Assembly: GCA_964652025.1 (NCBI GenBank)
Contig: CAZYZX010000011.1
Location: 62,001 to 126,000 of the forward strand
Direction: 5' to 3'
Length of the DNA stretch: 64,000 nt
From: JAEXOD01 sp964652025
GTDB lineage: Bacteria; Bacteroidota; Ignavibacteria; Ignavibacteriales; Melioribacteraceae
Positions within the stretch are counted from its first letter, which is position 1. Every line of letters begins with the position of its first letter. Under the pieces are notes generated by a model. That model was not told where the DNA came from and did not search any database. It saw only the letters and a program-made list of their open reading frames with translations. The position numbers and the translations under genes were made by a program. Shown piece after piece: positions 43,305-52,413 of the stretch.

Positions 43305-43344
43305 AGGGCTATATTTTAGGTTTTTATCCATAAAATACAGCCCT
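43305..43344 (-). terminator. Terminator after rpsA
   Basis: AGGGCT (43305-43310) and AGCCCT (43339-43344) plus TATTTTA/TAAAATA form a long stem with one mismatch; the minus strand continues with TTTTTTATT. It lies 19 bases past the rpsA stop and before mtaB. Confidence 0.85.
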
Positions 43345-43363
43345 ATAATTATTCTATTTTGCC

Positions 43364-45214
43364 TTATTCAGCGGATTCGCTTTGTGCTTCTTCTGCTGGC
43401 TTAGCTTCTTTCTTTGTTTCTGTAGTAGGATCTTCGTATAAATTAAAATCGCTACTATCAAATTTGCCTGCATCTGCATTTTTAATTGCGTCTATTGTTA
43501 CTTTCTCTAATTTATGAGTAGTAATATAGTTAACAATTTCTTCATCAGATTTTTCTTTTAATGGAGCTAAAGCACTTAAAACAATTTTCTTGTTCTCTTT
43601 GTCAAATTCAACAACTCTTAATTCAAGTTCGGTATCTAATGGGAAACCAATAGTTAAATTTTTAATTTTTGAAGGTGATAACTGTGTAGAAGGAACAAAA
43701 CCATCAACACCTTTTGGTAATTCTACAATTAATCCCTTTTCAATTAATCTTACTACTTTTCCAGTTACATCAGTACCAACAGAGTAAATTGATTCAAACT
43801 CTGGCCATGGATTTTCATTAATTTGTTTATGACCTAACGAGATTTTTCTTTGTTCTGTATCTACACTTAAAACAACAACTTCAATTTTTTCGTTCTTCTT
43901 AACAACTTCGCCGGGATGACGAATCTTCTTTGTCCAAGATAAATCGCTAATATGAATTAAACCGTCAATACCGGGTTCTAATTCAACAAATACACCAAAG
44001 CTTGTTAAGTTGCGTGCTGTTCCTACGTGTCTGCTACCAACTGGGTATTTCTTCATTAATTCTTGCCATGGGTCTGGTGTTAATTGTTTCATACCTAAGG
44101 ATATCTTCTTCTCGTTTTTATCCAAAGATAAGATAACAGCTTCTACTATTTGACCCATAGATACAAATTGTGATGGATGGCTTATGTGTTGTGTCCAACT
44201 CATTTCACTAATGTGGATTAAGCCTTCTATACCTTTTTCAATTTCTATAAATGCACCATACTCGGTTAAAGATACTACTCTACCAGTAACTTTATCATTA
44301 ATTTTGTATTTTTCATCAATGTTTTCCCAAGGATGTGGCAATAATTGCTTTAAGCTTAAGGAAATACGTTTTTTCTGCTTGTCAAAATCTGTTACAACTA
44401 CATTAATTTTGTCGTCTAATTTAACAACTTCACTTGGATGATTAATTCTTCCCCAGCTTAAATCTGTAATATGGATTAAACCATCTACACCGTTTAAGTC
44501 TACAAACACACCAAAATCTGTAATTGCTTTAACAGTACCAGCAAGAATTTGACCTTTTTCTAATTGGTCAAGAATTTCTTGTCTTTCGCCAGCATGTTTT
44601 TCTTCAAGTAATACTTTGCGGGATACAACAACGTTTTCTGTAGGTTCGTTAATCTTAACAATTTTGAAATCAAATGTTTGGCCAACATAAGCATCAAAAT
44701 CACGAACTGGTCTAATATCAATTTGAGAACCTGGCAAAAATGCTTCTATGCCGCCCATGATATCCACAACCATTCCACCTTTAATTCTTTTAAGAATTTT
44801 ACCCGGTATAACAGTCTCGTTAGCATAAGCATTTTTAACTTTTTCCCACATCTTAAGAAAATCTGCTCTCTTTTTGCTTAATACTAAGTTTCCTTCTTCG
44901 TCTTCTTTGCTCTCTATAACTATTTCTACAGTATTACCAATTTTTAGTTCTTCAGTAGCAGTAAACTCGGATTTAGGAATTAATCCATCAGATTTAAAAC
45001 CAACATCTAAAACAACATTATCACCATCAATAGCTACAATAGTACCTTTAATAATTTCTCCTTCCCTAATATTTCGGAATGACTTTGATATAAGTTCTTC
45101 AAATTCCGATTGTTCGGTAGTTGAGTAGTCTTCATCGTTAAAATACTTTGTTTTACCTGCACTTTTAACGCTTTGTTTTACGGCTTCATCTACACCGTTT
45201 TTAAATTCGGACAT
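43364..45214 (-). CDS. rpsA: 30S ribosomal protein S1
   Basis: A 616-residue protein with six S1 (OB-fold) RNA-binding repeats at about residues 35-105, 120-190, 210-280, 290-365, 380-450 and 470-545; repeats 3-5 are the most typical ('GVFVDLNGVDGLIHITDLSW', 'GAFIEIEKGIEGLIHISEMS'). An acidic N-terminal and an acidic, Glu/Ala-rich C-terminal tail flank them. S1 brings mRNA to the ribosome. A strong GGAGG site precedes the ATG, unlike the E. coli gene, and a long hairpin lies just upstream. cmk lies upstream, a typical arrangement. Confidence 0.97.
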   Translation of the reverse strand: MSEFKNGVDEAVKQSVKSAGKTKYFNDEDYSTTEQSEFEELISKSFRNIREGEIIKGTIVAIDGDNVVLDVGFKSDGLIPKSEFTATEELKIGNTVEIVIESKEDEEGNLVLSKKRADFLKMWEKVKNAYANETVIPGKILKRIKGGMVVDIMGGIEAFLPGSQIDIRPVRDFDAYVGQTFDFKIVKINEPTENVVVSRKVLLEEKHAGERQEILDQLEKGQILAGTVKAITDFGVFVDLNGVDGLIHITDLSWGRINHPSEVVKLDDKINVVVTDFDKQKKRISLSLKQLLPHPWENIDEKYKINDKVTGRVVSLTEYGAFIEIEKGIEGLIHISEMSWTQHISHPSQFVSMGQIVEAVILSLDKNEKKISLGMKQLTPDPWQELMKKYPVGSRHVGTARNLTSFGVFVELEPGIDGLIHISDLSWTKKIRHPGEVVKKNEKIEVVVLSVDTEQRKISLGHKQINENPWPEFESIYSVGTDVTGKVVRLIEKGLIVELPKGVDGFVPSTQLSPSKIKNLTIGFPLDTELELRVVEFDKENKKIVLSALAPLKEKSDEEIVNYITTHKLEKVTIDAIKNADAGKFDSSDFNLYEDPTTETKKEAKPAEEAQSESAE

Positions 45215-45236
45215 TTATCCTCCAAATAATTTCTTT

Positions 45237-45279
45237 GCTTGTTTTTATATACCGGTCACTTAATATATAAAAACAAAGC
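45237..45279 (-). promoter_or_regulatory. Long hairpin in the rpsA leader
   Basis: On the minus strand a 16-base arm at 45264-45279 pairs with a 15-base arm at 45237-45251 with one bulged base, around a 12-base loop at 45252-45263. It ends about 22 bases before the rpsA ATG, right before the GGAGG site, and is not followed by a T-run, so it is not a terminator. It may be a cis-acting element controlling S1 synthesis. Confidence 0.5.
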
Positions 45280-45318
45280 TGCTTGATTTAGTTTAACATC
45301 ATTAATTTAGGTGACCTG

Positions 45319-45999
45319 TTAATTTCTTATTTTATCTACCAATTTAGCAACAAGTGCTAAAACTTCTGTCTTTTCTTGTTCAACTGTTATGTTTGTTGTA
45401 TCTATTTCTATAGCATCATCTGCTTTTTTTAAGGGGCTTACTTCTCTGCTGCTATCTATTAAGTCCCTTTTTTTTATGTTTTCTAAAACCTCTTCAAAGG
45501 TTACATCTAAATTATTTTCTTTATACTCTTTAAATCTTCTTTTCGCTCTAGCTTCTACAGATGCAGTTAAAAATATTTTTATATTTGCTTCTGGAAAAAC
45601 AACCGTCGTTGTGTCTCTTCCTTCTGTTATAATACTATGTTCGTTTGCAATCTTTCGTTGCAAAACCACCATCTCTTGTCTAACTTCTGGTATTGCACTA
45701 ACTTCGCTTACTTTAGAACTTACATATGGCTTTCTTATTTCCTCTGTTACCTCTTCGTTATCAACCCAAACTCTTGTAACACCGTTATCAAACTTTAGCT
45801 GCAAATTAATTTTTTTTGTAAGCTCTATTATTTTTTCTTTATCGTTTTCTATTTCATTTTTAATTACTAAATAGGTTATGGCTCTATACATCGCTCCGGT
45901 ATCGAGATAGAGAAAATCTAAGTAATCTGCAAGTTTTTTTGCTAGTGTACTTTTACCGGAGGATGCCGGTCCATCTATTGCAATAATTATTTTTTTCAT
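45319..45999 (-). CDS. cmk: Cytidylate kinase
   Basis: This 226-residue NMP kinase transfers phosphate from ATP to CMP and dCMP. The P-loop is 'AIDGPASSGKSTLAKKLAD', followed by 'LYLDTGAMYRAITYLV', 'EGRDTTTVVFPEANIKIFLT' and 'RDLIDSSREVSPLKKADDAI', the typical cmk fingerprints. Full length with ATG start. It lies 104 bases upstream of rpsA, a common cmk-rpsA order. Confidence 0.97.
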   Translation of the reverse strand: MKKIIIAIDGPASSGKSTLAKKLADYLDFLYLDTGAMYRAITYLVIKNEIENDKEKIIELTKKINLQLKFDNGVTRVWVDNEEVTEEIRKPYVSSKVSEVSAIPEVRQEMVVLQRKIANEHSIITEGRDTTTVVFPEANIKIFLTASVEARAKRRFKEYKENNLDVTFEEVLENIKKRDLIDSSREVSPLKKADDAIEIDTTNITVEQEKTEVLALVAKLVDKIRN

Positions 46000-46102
46000 A
46001 GCCTGTAAATTTAAACAATTTCTTCCTTTTTATCAATTCTTTTATAGCTATAAAAAAAATTTAATATTAGTAAATTGCAATAAATCTTAGCTAAAGCTAA
46101 AA

Positions 46103-46879
46103 TTACTTTTTGCTTGTTAACTTTCCGGCAAGCCCTTCGTAAGCAGTTAATTCTGCATCAATTGAACCTATAATAATTTTGGTTTTAACTTTAACCGGTA
46201 CTTTTAAGTTATCATCTGTTAGCCATACTAATATAGTCCCTTCACTTTTAAATAGTCCTCCTTCTGTAACTAATGGCTCTACAATAATACAATCAAAAGT
46301 GCCCGCTGTAACTTTTACCCTTTCCTTTCCATGATAAACCACATCTAATGGATATACTTTGTTTTTATAAAAATTTTCTAAATGTATTTTATCCCCTTTT
46401 TTCATTTTGCTATAATCAAAGGTGCGCGCTAAATAAAATGCGGAAACAATATCGTTAACATATAAAGGAATGTCATATTCACCTTCGCTTGTTTTTGCCT
46501 TACCTCTTCTATGGTCAAAAAATGCAGAAAAATCTCTGCTGTAACTACCTTCCCTAATATGCTGCTCAAATCTCCATGGGAATAATCCTTCTACATCAAG
46601 ATAAGTTTCGTATCTATCTCGCACTTTGTAAACTGCGTCAAATGTTGGTACTGTGTTAACATTAAATGTAATATTATATGCATCTCTACCCGATATTTTC
46701 TTTATTTTTGGTATTTGCATAACCGCAATTCCTGCTGTAACAAAACCATATTTAACATCAAAAGTTAGTTTTTCACCTTCTTTAAATGCTTTATTTTCAA
46801 GTTTTCTAAATGTTGTTTGCTGTGCTATTATGCCTGTTACGCTTATAATCAATATAATTAATGTTAATAATTTTTTCAT
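46103..46879 (-). CDS. DUF3108 domain protein, exported
   Basis: A 258-residue precursor with a signal peptide ending near 'TGIIAQ'. The mature part matches DUF3108: 'FKEGEKLTFDVKYGFVTAGI', 'DRYETYLDVEGLFPWRFEQH', 'KRGK'-type basic turn and 'VWLTDDNLKVPVKVKTKI' near the end. A beta-rich periplasmic or outer-membrane associated protein; function unknown. It overlaps the GT9 gene by 4 bases (ATGA), so it is translationally coupled to a LPS-type glycosyltransferase, which suggests an envelope role. Confidence 0.85.
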   Translation of the reverse strand: MKKLLTLIILIISVTGIIAQQTTFRKLENKAFKEGEKLTFDVKYGFVTAGIAVMQIPKIKKISGRDAYNITFNVNTVPTFDAVYKVRDRYETYLDVEGLFPWRFEQHIREGSYSRDFSAFFDHRRGKAKTSEGEYDIPLYVNDIVSAFYLARTFDYSKMKKGDKIHLENFYKNKVYPLDVVYHGKERVKVTAGTFDCIIVEPLVTEGGLFKSEGTILVWLTDDNLKVPVKVKTKIIIGSIDAELTAYEGLAGKLTSKK

Positions 46880-47901
46880 AATTCCTCTCTGGAATAAAAA
46901 ATTTTTGTAATTGTATCTAAAACCTTGTTAATATTAATATAGTTCATACAATTTAATTTTTCGCACTGTTTCCTATTACAGTTATTACAATCTAATTCTG
47001 GTTCAAAAATAAACCGTTTGCTTGTATAAGGTCCCCATCTTTTAGCACTACACTCGTTAAACTTAGGATAAAATCCAACAGTATATTTATTAAGTGCTGC
47101 CGCTAAGTGAATAGGACCTGTTGAATTAGCAATTAATAAATCAGACTGACTAATTAGTGCAACAAGTTCCGTTAAATTAAATTTGCCACTAAAGTTAAGA
47201 ACATTTTTACTAACTGTTAAGCTTTCGCACAATTCTTTTTCTGCTTCGCTTCCTGTTAGTACTATGTTAAACTTCAAACTTTGTGCCAAAAGGGATATAA
47301 GCTCCTTCATTTTTTCTATTGATAAGTCTATTGCACTTCCACCACTACCAGGATGTACTATTATTGTAGGTTTTTCGCTTTCTATTCCATTTTCTGCAAA
47401 AGCTTGCTTTATAGCTTTCACATCTTTATCCAATGGTTGTATAGAAAAATCTACACTATTAGCGTTTGGATTAACATTTATATTAATTTTTTCTAATAAC
47501 GAAAAATTATATTCCAGTTCGTGCTTATCACCACTTTTACGGTGTTCAAAAACTTTTTTATTAAATAAAAAAGAGTACCACCTGTATCCTGTGCCTACCC
47601 TAATTTTTATAAAAGAGATAAATGTTGCAAATGCAAAATTAGTTCGCGGATACACATGAAACACAACATCAAATTTTTCTTTTTTTAATAAAGATACTAA
47701 TTTAATAAAACTTAAATTATCAACCTCAATAACTTCATCTATATATTTATTTAACTTTACCAAAGGAGCAGTATACTTTTTAACTAAAAAATAAACTTTA
47801 CTATTTGGCAATTGTTTTTTTATTTCTGCTGCCATTGGTAATGTTAAGGTTAAATCGCCTATCCTATCAGTTCTTATTATTAATATCTTTTCTATTTTCA
47901 T
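46876..47901 (-). CDS. Glycosyltransferase family 9 (heptosyltransferase-like)
   Basis: A 341-residue cytoplasmic enzyme of the GT9 family. The start 'ILIIRTDRIGDLTLTLPM' is the signature of ADP-heptose:LPS heptosyltransferases; later blocks are 'IIVHPGSGGSAIDLSIEKM', 'LTGSEAEKELC' and 'LLIANSTGPIHLAAALN'. A Cys-rich C-terminal end, 'CNNCNRKQCEKLNCM', resembles that of other GT9 members. It probably builds LPS core or a related glycan. It overlaps the upstream mpg gene by 35 bases. Confidence 0.9.
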   Translation of the reverse strand: MKIEKILIIRTDRIGDLTLTLPMAAEIKKQLPNSKVYFLVKKYTAPLVKLNKYIDEVIEVDNLSFIKLVSLLKKEKFDVVFHVYPRTNFAFATFISFIKIRVGTGYRWYSFLFNKKVFEHRKSGDKHELEYNFSLLEKININVNPNANSVDFSIQPLDKDVKAIKQAFAENGIESEKPTIIVHPGSGGSAIDLSIEKMKELISLLAQSLKFNIVLTGSEAEKELCESLTVSKNVLNFSGKFNLTELVALISQSDLLIANSTGPIHLAAALNKYTVGFYPKFNECSAKRWGPYTSKRFIFEPELDCNNCNRKQCEKLNCMNYININKVLDTITKIFYSREEL

Positions 47902-48499
47902 TACGCGATAAATAATTACTGTTTTTTATAAAAAAACGTCTCTTTAATTCTTTTGCCTTGCTTATCCCAATACGTTCACTACAACCAATTTCAAAATTGG
48001 TATAATTATCATCTGCAATTTTTATTATACCCTCTTGTAACTTTAATCCATTTAAATTTTTATCTATATCATAAGCTATAGTTAGTTTACCTGGTCCATT
48101 TAGTAAATTAATTTTTTCTTTATTAGTAATTTCACTTTTGTTATAACGGCGCTGCGCAAAAGTTTCTATACCAAATAAAGGTTCTGCACTACGGATTAGT
48201 ATGGCAGAGCCTTCATTTTCTTTTCCTGTAACAATATTAGCACAATGGTACATACCATATGTAAAGTAAACATATAAATATCCACCACCATTAAACATTG
48301 TACTGTTTCTGTTTTTTTTACCACCATAAGAGTGGCTTGCGGGGTCATCTATTGTGTAAACTTCTACTTCTGTAATTCTACTAATTAAGGTAGTATCAGC
48401 TTCATATTTAATTAGTAATTTACCTAAAATCTCCTTTGCTACAATAAACACATCTCTATAAAAAAAATCTTCTGTTAATAAATCATAATCTAAAATCAT
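47867..48499 (-). CDS. DNA-3-methyladenine glycosylase (AAG/Mpg family)
   Basis: A 210-residue base-excision repair glycosylase that removes alkylated purines. Family motifs are 'RITEVEVYTIDDPASHSYGG' with the catalytic Glu, 'RNSTMFNGGGYLYVYFTYGM', 'HCANIVTGKENEGSAILIRS' and 'LLNGPGKLTIAYDI'. Length and ATG start fit. The last 11 codons overlap the start of the GT9 gene. Located 16 bases after the TPR gene on the same strand. Confidence 0.93.
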   Translation of the reverse strand: MILDYDLLTEDFFYRDVFIVAKEILGKLLIKYEADTTLISRITEVEVYTIDDPASHSYGGKKNRNSTMFNGGGYLYVYFTYGMYHCANIVTGKENEGSAILIRSAEPLFGIETFAQRRYNKSEITNKEKINLLNGPGKLTIAYDIDKNLNGLKLQEGIIKIADDNYTNFEIGCSERIGISKAKELKRRFFIKNSNYLSRNENRKDINNKN

Positions 48500-48515
48500 T
48501 TAAACTTAATTATCT

Positions 48516-49172
48516 TTAACCCATCTTTTCTTTTATTTCTAATATTTTTGCCCTAAACATCATTTCCTTTTCGGGGTTTACCAAAATTAATTTTTCATAC
48601 ATATCGGCAGCTTCCTTAAAATTTCCCTGTGCATAGTATATTTCTGCCAACTTTTCGCTTATTAATTCTTTATTGCTAAACTCTATATTTATTTCTTCTT
48701 CATTATCTGTTATTTTTGGAATTTTTGCATTTTGTAATTCTTTAGCAATCTTTTCTAAATTATCATCAATATTATCACTTATATCTATTTTATCATCTTC
48801 AGCAGAAAAAGAAAGCACATCTTGGTCATCTAAAAAGGTATCCACCTCTTCGCCAATTTTTTTACTATTTTGCATAATGTTTTCTGCTTTATTATTGTAA
48901 TATGCTAAAGTATCTTTACAGTTAATAAGTTTACTTGCCTTTAAAAAGTGCTCTTTGGCTTTTTCATAATCCCCATTAACAGCTAAAACTTTACCCATTA
49001 CAATATGAGCAGTAGGATAATTTGGATACAAACTTAGTCCATGCTTTAAAATTTCGTATGCTTTATTAACTTCCCTTTCTTCTAAGTAGTAATTTGCTAC
49101 AGCAGCAAACAATGGGGAATTCGGTTCATACTCGTAAATTAAAAGTACTTTGTCTGTTAATTCTTTAGTCAT
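48516..49172 (-). CDS. Tetratricopeptide repeat protein
   Basis: A 218-residue protein with no signal peptide. TPR-like helix pairs appear at about residues 17-85 ('SPLFAAVANYYLEEREVNKA', 'PTAHIVMGKVLAVNGDYEKA') and again at 175-205 ('AEIYYAQGNFKEAADMYEKL'), separated by an acidic linker rich in Asp, Glu and Ile. TPRs mediate protein interactions; partners are unknown. A terminator of the upstream GT2 gene lies just before it, so it may start its own transcription unit with mpg. Confidence 0.8.
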   Translation of the reverse strand: MTKELTDKVLLIYEYEPNSPLFAAVANYYLEEREVNKAYEILKHGLSLYPNYPTAHIVMGKVLAVNGDYEKAKEHFLKASKLINCKDTLAYYNNKAENIMQNSKKIGEEVDTFLDDQDVLSFSAEDDKIDISDNIDDNLEKIAKELQNAKIPKITDNEEEINIEFSNKELISEKLAEIYYAQGNFKEAADMYEKLILVNPEKEMMFRAKILEIKEKMG

Positions 49173-49198
49173 GTTTTATAATTACTTAATAATAAAAA

Positions 49199-49227
49199 AA
49201 GGTTTGCCTAATAAAACGGCAAACCTT
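49199..49227 (-). terminator. Terminator after the GT2 gene
   Basis: AAGGTTTGCC (49199-49208) and GGCAAACCTT (49218-49227) form a perfect 10-pair stem with a nine-base loop; the minus strand then reads TTTTTATTATT. It lies 32 bases past the GT2 stop. Confidence 0.88.
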
Positions 49228-49259
49228 AATATAAAACAAATTATAATAAAAATCAAAGT

Positions 49260-50735
49260 TTAATTATTGGCTTTTTTCCTAGCTGCCAAATTATGTTTAA
49301 TAGAAAGACCAGCAATTGAAGCAAAACCGAAAAAGAACATTAATTGGAATGGTATTGCTGCTAACTCCATAAAATAAATTGAAGCACCAACACCAATTAA
49401 GCAATAAACTGCTAATATTAATTCTACAATTGTAGAGGAATCTATTTTCATACCTTTAACATATTTATTTTTAGTAAAGGTATCTTCTTTTTTCATTACT
49501 TTCATTTTAGGAGTGCGAACGAACTCACTTTTTCTATCCATTAGTCCTTCAAAAACAGCACGGCTATTATTAACAGCTAATCCCATGCTACCAGCCATAA
49601 ATAATGGGAATAGCGCTATTTTCTTTCTCCAATCTTGGTCTATATCTTTTTGTGCATATAAATAAAATATAAACGAACTAACAAAACCAAGCACAAATAT
49701 TGCCATTACATTAAAAAATGGGTCATATGGTCCACTGTTTTTAATAAAAATAAGTGGAACATTTAAAATACCCGCAAGCAAAATAAATGGGAATGCAAAG
49801 TTATTAGTTAAATGGAAAGTTGATTGCAATTTTACTCTTAAAGGAATATCCGATTTCCAAACTAATGGTAAAATCTTTTTGCAAGTTTCAATTGCGCCTT
49901 TTGTCCATCTAAATTGTTGCGCTTTTAGTGCATTCATTTCTGCAGGTAATTCGCTTGGAGTAGTAATATCGCGCAAATAAACAAATTTCCAACCTTTTAA
50001 TTGTGCACGATAACTTAAATCCAAGTCTTCTGTTAAAGTATCGCTATGCCAGTTACCAGCATCAAAAATACATTCTTTTCTCCAAACGCCACCGGTTCCG
50101 TTAAAATTAATAAAAAATCCACTTCTGTTTCTAACGGTCTGCTCAATAACAAAATGTCCATTTAATGCTAAAGCTTGAATTTTAGTAATAATTGAATAGT
50201 CCTCGTTCATATGCTCCCAACGGGTTTGAACTAAACCAATTTCATCGCTCGTAAAATATGGCATAGTTTTACGTAAAAAGTCTGGGTGTGGAACAAAGTC
50301 CGCATCAAAAATTGCAACAAATTCACCTTTTGCAGTTTTTAATCCTTCTTTTAATGCACCCGCTTTATAACCTTCACGATTAGGACGGCGGACATGTTTA
50401 ATATCAAATCCTAAAGCTTGTTTTTGGCGCACAGTTTCTGCTACTATTTGTACAGTCTCGTCTGTGCTATCATCCAAAACTTGAATTTCTAACTTATCTT
50501 TAGGATAGTCCAACTCGCAAATAGCATTAATTAATCTATCTGCTACATAAAGCTCGTTATATAATGGAAGCTGGATTGTTATAGTTTTATCTTCGTTTGT
50601 TTTATCACCCGGTTTGGGTTCGTTTTTTAGGTATTTATTATGATAATAGATCATTATAAAACCATGACTTGCAAATACAAGTATTATTAGTAAAGTTACA
50701 ATATAAACTATTAATACTATTTGGTCTATAGGCAT
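49260..50735 (-). CDS. Membrane glycosyltransferase family 2, cellulose-synthase-like
   Basis: A 491-residue inner-membrane protein with helices at the N-terminus (about 5-28) and three to four near the end. The GT-A domain carries 'ITIQLPLYNELYVADRLINA', the D motif 'EFVAIFDADFVPHPDFLRK', 'TLTEDLDLSYRAQLKGWKF' (TED) and 'QQFRWTKGAIE' (QxxRW), the set seen in processive glycan synthases. It likely polymerises or transfers a surface polysaccharide. It lies 16 bases after lptE, which fits an envelope role. Confidence 0.92.
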   Translation of the reverse strand: MPIDQIVLIVYIVTLLIILVFASHGFIMIYYHNKYLKNEPKPGDKTNEDKTITIQLPLYNELYVADRLINAICELDYPKDKLEIQVLDDSTDETVQIVAETVRQKQALGFDIKHVRRPNREGYKAGALKEGLKTAKGEFVAIFDADFVPHPDFLRKTMPYFTSDEIGLVQTRWEHMNEDYSIITKIQALALNGHFVIEQTVRNRSGFFINFNGTGGVWRKECIFDAGNWHSDTLTEDLDLSYRAQLKGWKFVYLRDITTPSELPAEMNALKAQQFRWTKGAIETCKKILPLVWKSDIPLRVKLQSTFHLTNNFAFPFILLAGILNVPLIFIKNSGPYDPFFNVMAIFVLGFVSSFIFYLYAQKDIDQDWRKKIALFPLFMAGSMGLAVNNSRAVFEGLMDRKSEFVRTPKMKVMKKEDTFTKNKYVKGMKIDSSTIVELILAVYCLIGVGASIYFMELAAIPFQLMFFFGFASIAGLSIKHNLAARKKANN

Positions 50736-50751
50736 TTTACCACCTTAAATT

Positions 50752-51279
50752 TTACCAATTGGAAACTACGTTAATTAAAATATCTTCCGAAATTTTTTCT
50801 ATTGTGTCATCAATCGCTTTTTTACGCGCTATCGTTATATCCCCTTCAGTACTGTAATCCGCAAAATCAGAAAAGTTTTTATCAATTATTGTTGTTTTTT
50901 TAACAAGGTCTTTATACAAAATTTTTACAGTTATTGTTACCCTTCTGTATGTTACCTGCTCACCTCCTGCTACTATTGCGGGACCGTCACTTAAGCCAGT
51001 AATTGTGCATTCAAGCAACGCATCACTGTTTGCTTTTGGAACGACCCTAAGTTGATTATCATCCAAAAATTTTCTTGTTAATACATTTGTAAATATCTCT
51101 TTTAGCTCCGGCTCGCCTCCACCTGTATTATCCTTAAATAATGGAATAGCAATGCTTTTTAAATGCGGTGGTATTGATGCACCGGTAAAAGAGTAAGAAC
51201 ACGCAGTCAAAGAACAAATTAAAAAAAATATAAGATTTAAATATAACAAATTTTTTAATTTAATGTATATCATATTCAT
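50752..51279 (-). CDS. lptE: LPS-assembly lipoprotein LptE family
   Basis: A 175-residue lipoprotein. The signal 'LNLIFFLICSLTACSYSF' has a lipobox with Cys near residue 27. The mature part 'IPPHLKSIAIPLFKDNTGGG' and a series of beta segments match the LptE family, which plugs the LptD barrel that delivers LPS to the outer membrane. The upstream AGGAA site supports the ATG at 51279. It overlaps the end of the sigma-54 activator by 20 bases, so the two are co-transcribed. Confidence 0.82.
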   Translation of the reverse strand: MNMIYIKLKNLLYLNLIFFLICSLTACSYSFTGASIPPHLKSIAIPLFKDNTGGGEPELKEIFTNVLTRKFLDDNQLRVVPKANSDALLECTITGLSDGPAIVAGGEQVTYRRVTITVKILYKDLVKKTTIIDKNFSDFADYSTEGDITIARKKAIDDTIEKISEDILINVVSNW

Positions 51280-52366
51280 TTAATTTCCTGTAAAGTGTTC
51301 GTTCACTTATATTTAGTAACTTGGCAGCTTTACGTTTATTTCCATTTGTAAAATTTAATGCTTTTAGTATAGCTTCTTTTTCAAGTTCACCTAATGGTAT
51401 TATTTCATTTATTCTAACTGTATTTAGCTCTGTATTATTTTTACCGTTCATATTATATGCCATTTGCTTTAATTCCATTAAATCTTTTTTAATTTCTATT
51501 AAAGCTCGGTATATCATTTCTCTTTCTGTTGTTTCATTTGGCTTATTAATATAAACTGGTAAATTTTTATTCTCTACACTATCTGTGTTAATTGGAATTA
51601 AATTAATAAAAGCATTTTCATCTATAACGTCTGAATTATTTAATGCACAAGCTGTTTCTATTACGTTTTTTAACTCCCTAATATTCCCTGGCCAAGAATA
51701 ATTCATTAATAAAGATATCGCATTTATTGTTAATTCAGGTTCTTTAATTCCATTACTAACCGCATAGTTTTTTAAAAAATGCTTGGCTAAAATTGGTATA
51801 TCCTCTTTCCGTTGCCTTAAAGCAGGTATATATAAGGTAACTGCCTTTAATCTAAAAAATAAATCACTTCTAAATTTTTTTGCCTCAACTTCTTTATGCA
51901 AATCCTTGTTTGCAGCTGCTATTATTCTAACATCCACTTTAGTAATATTTTCGCTGCCAATTCGCATAAACTCTTTTGTTTCTAATACCCTTAGTAATTT
52001 AACTTGGGTGGTTAAAGGCATTTCTGCAATTTCATCTAAAAAAAGTGTTCCGCCATCGGCAATTTCAAAATATCCTTTTCTATCATCATAAGCACCGGTA
52101 AAAGAACCTTTTTTATGTCCGAACAATTCGCTTTCTAATAAACTTTCTGGAATTGCACCACAATTAACACTAATTAATTTTTTATCGCGTCTTTTGCTTG
52201 TGTAATGTATTGCCTTTGCAAAAACTTCTTTACCAACTCCACTTTCTCCCTGTATTAAAACCGATATATCAGATTGTGATATTTGCAATACTATATCTAC
52301 TAAATCATTTATCTCTTTAGATTTTCCAATAATTCCTAATTTTGCTTTTACTTCGTCTCTTGTCAT
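51260..52366 (-). CDS. Sigma-54-dependent transcriptional activator
   Basis: A 368-residue regulator. It begins directly with the AAA+ sigma-54 interaction domain and has no receiver or sensory domain: Walker A 'IQGESGVGKEVFAKAIHY', the loop 'GSFTGA' (residues 87-92, usually GAFTGA), Walker B 'GGTLFLDEIAEMPLTTQVKL' and R-finger region 'DLFFRLKAVTLYIPAL'. A Fis-type helix-turn-helix ends the protein ('RKAAKLLNISERTLYRKLNE'). Without a sensor domain it may be controlled by abundance or partner proteins. Its target genes are unknown; a sigma-54-like site is seen at 33432-33448. Confidence 0.93.
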   Translation of the reverse strand: MTRDEVKAKLGIIGKSKEINDLVDIVLQISQSDISVLIQGESGVGKEVFAKAIHYTSKRRDKKLISVNCGAIPESLLESELFGHKKGSFTGAYDDRKGYFEIADGGTLFLDEIAEMPLTTQVKLLRVLETKEFMRIGSENITKVDVRIIAAANKDLHKEVEAKKFRSDLFFRLKAVTLYIPALRQRKEDIPILAKHFLKNYAVSNGIKEPELTINAISLLMNYSWPGNIRELKNVIETACALNNSDVIDENAFINLIPINTDSVENKNLPVYINKPNETTEREMIYRALIEIKKDLMELKQMAYNMNGKNNTELNTVRINEIIPLGELEKEAILKALNFTNGNKRKAAKLLNISERTLYRKLNEYDIH

Positions 52367-52413
52367 ATTTTTACAAATTAAATTTTAAATGTAAGCTTTA
52401 TTTTTTTAATTTA

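Noticed and set aside
46087..46100. TTAGCT/AGCTAA palindrome after the DUF3108 gene, considered as a terminator
   Set aside because: The stem is only five to six pairs and no T-run follows on the minus strand, so support is too weak.
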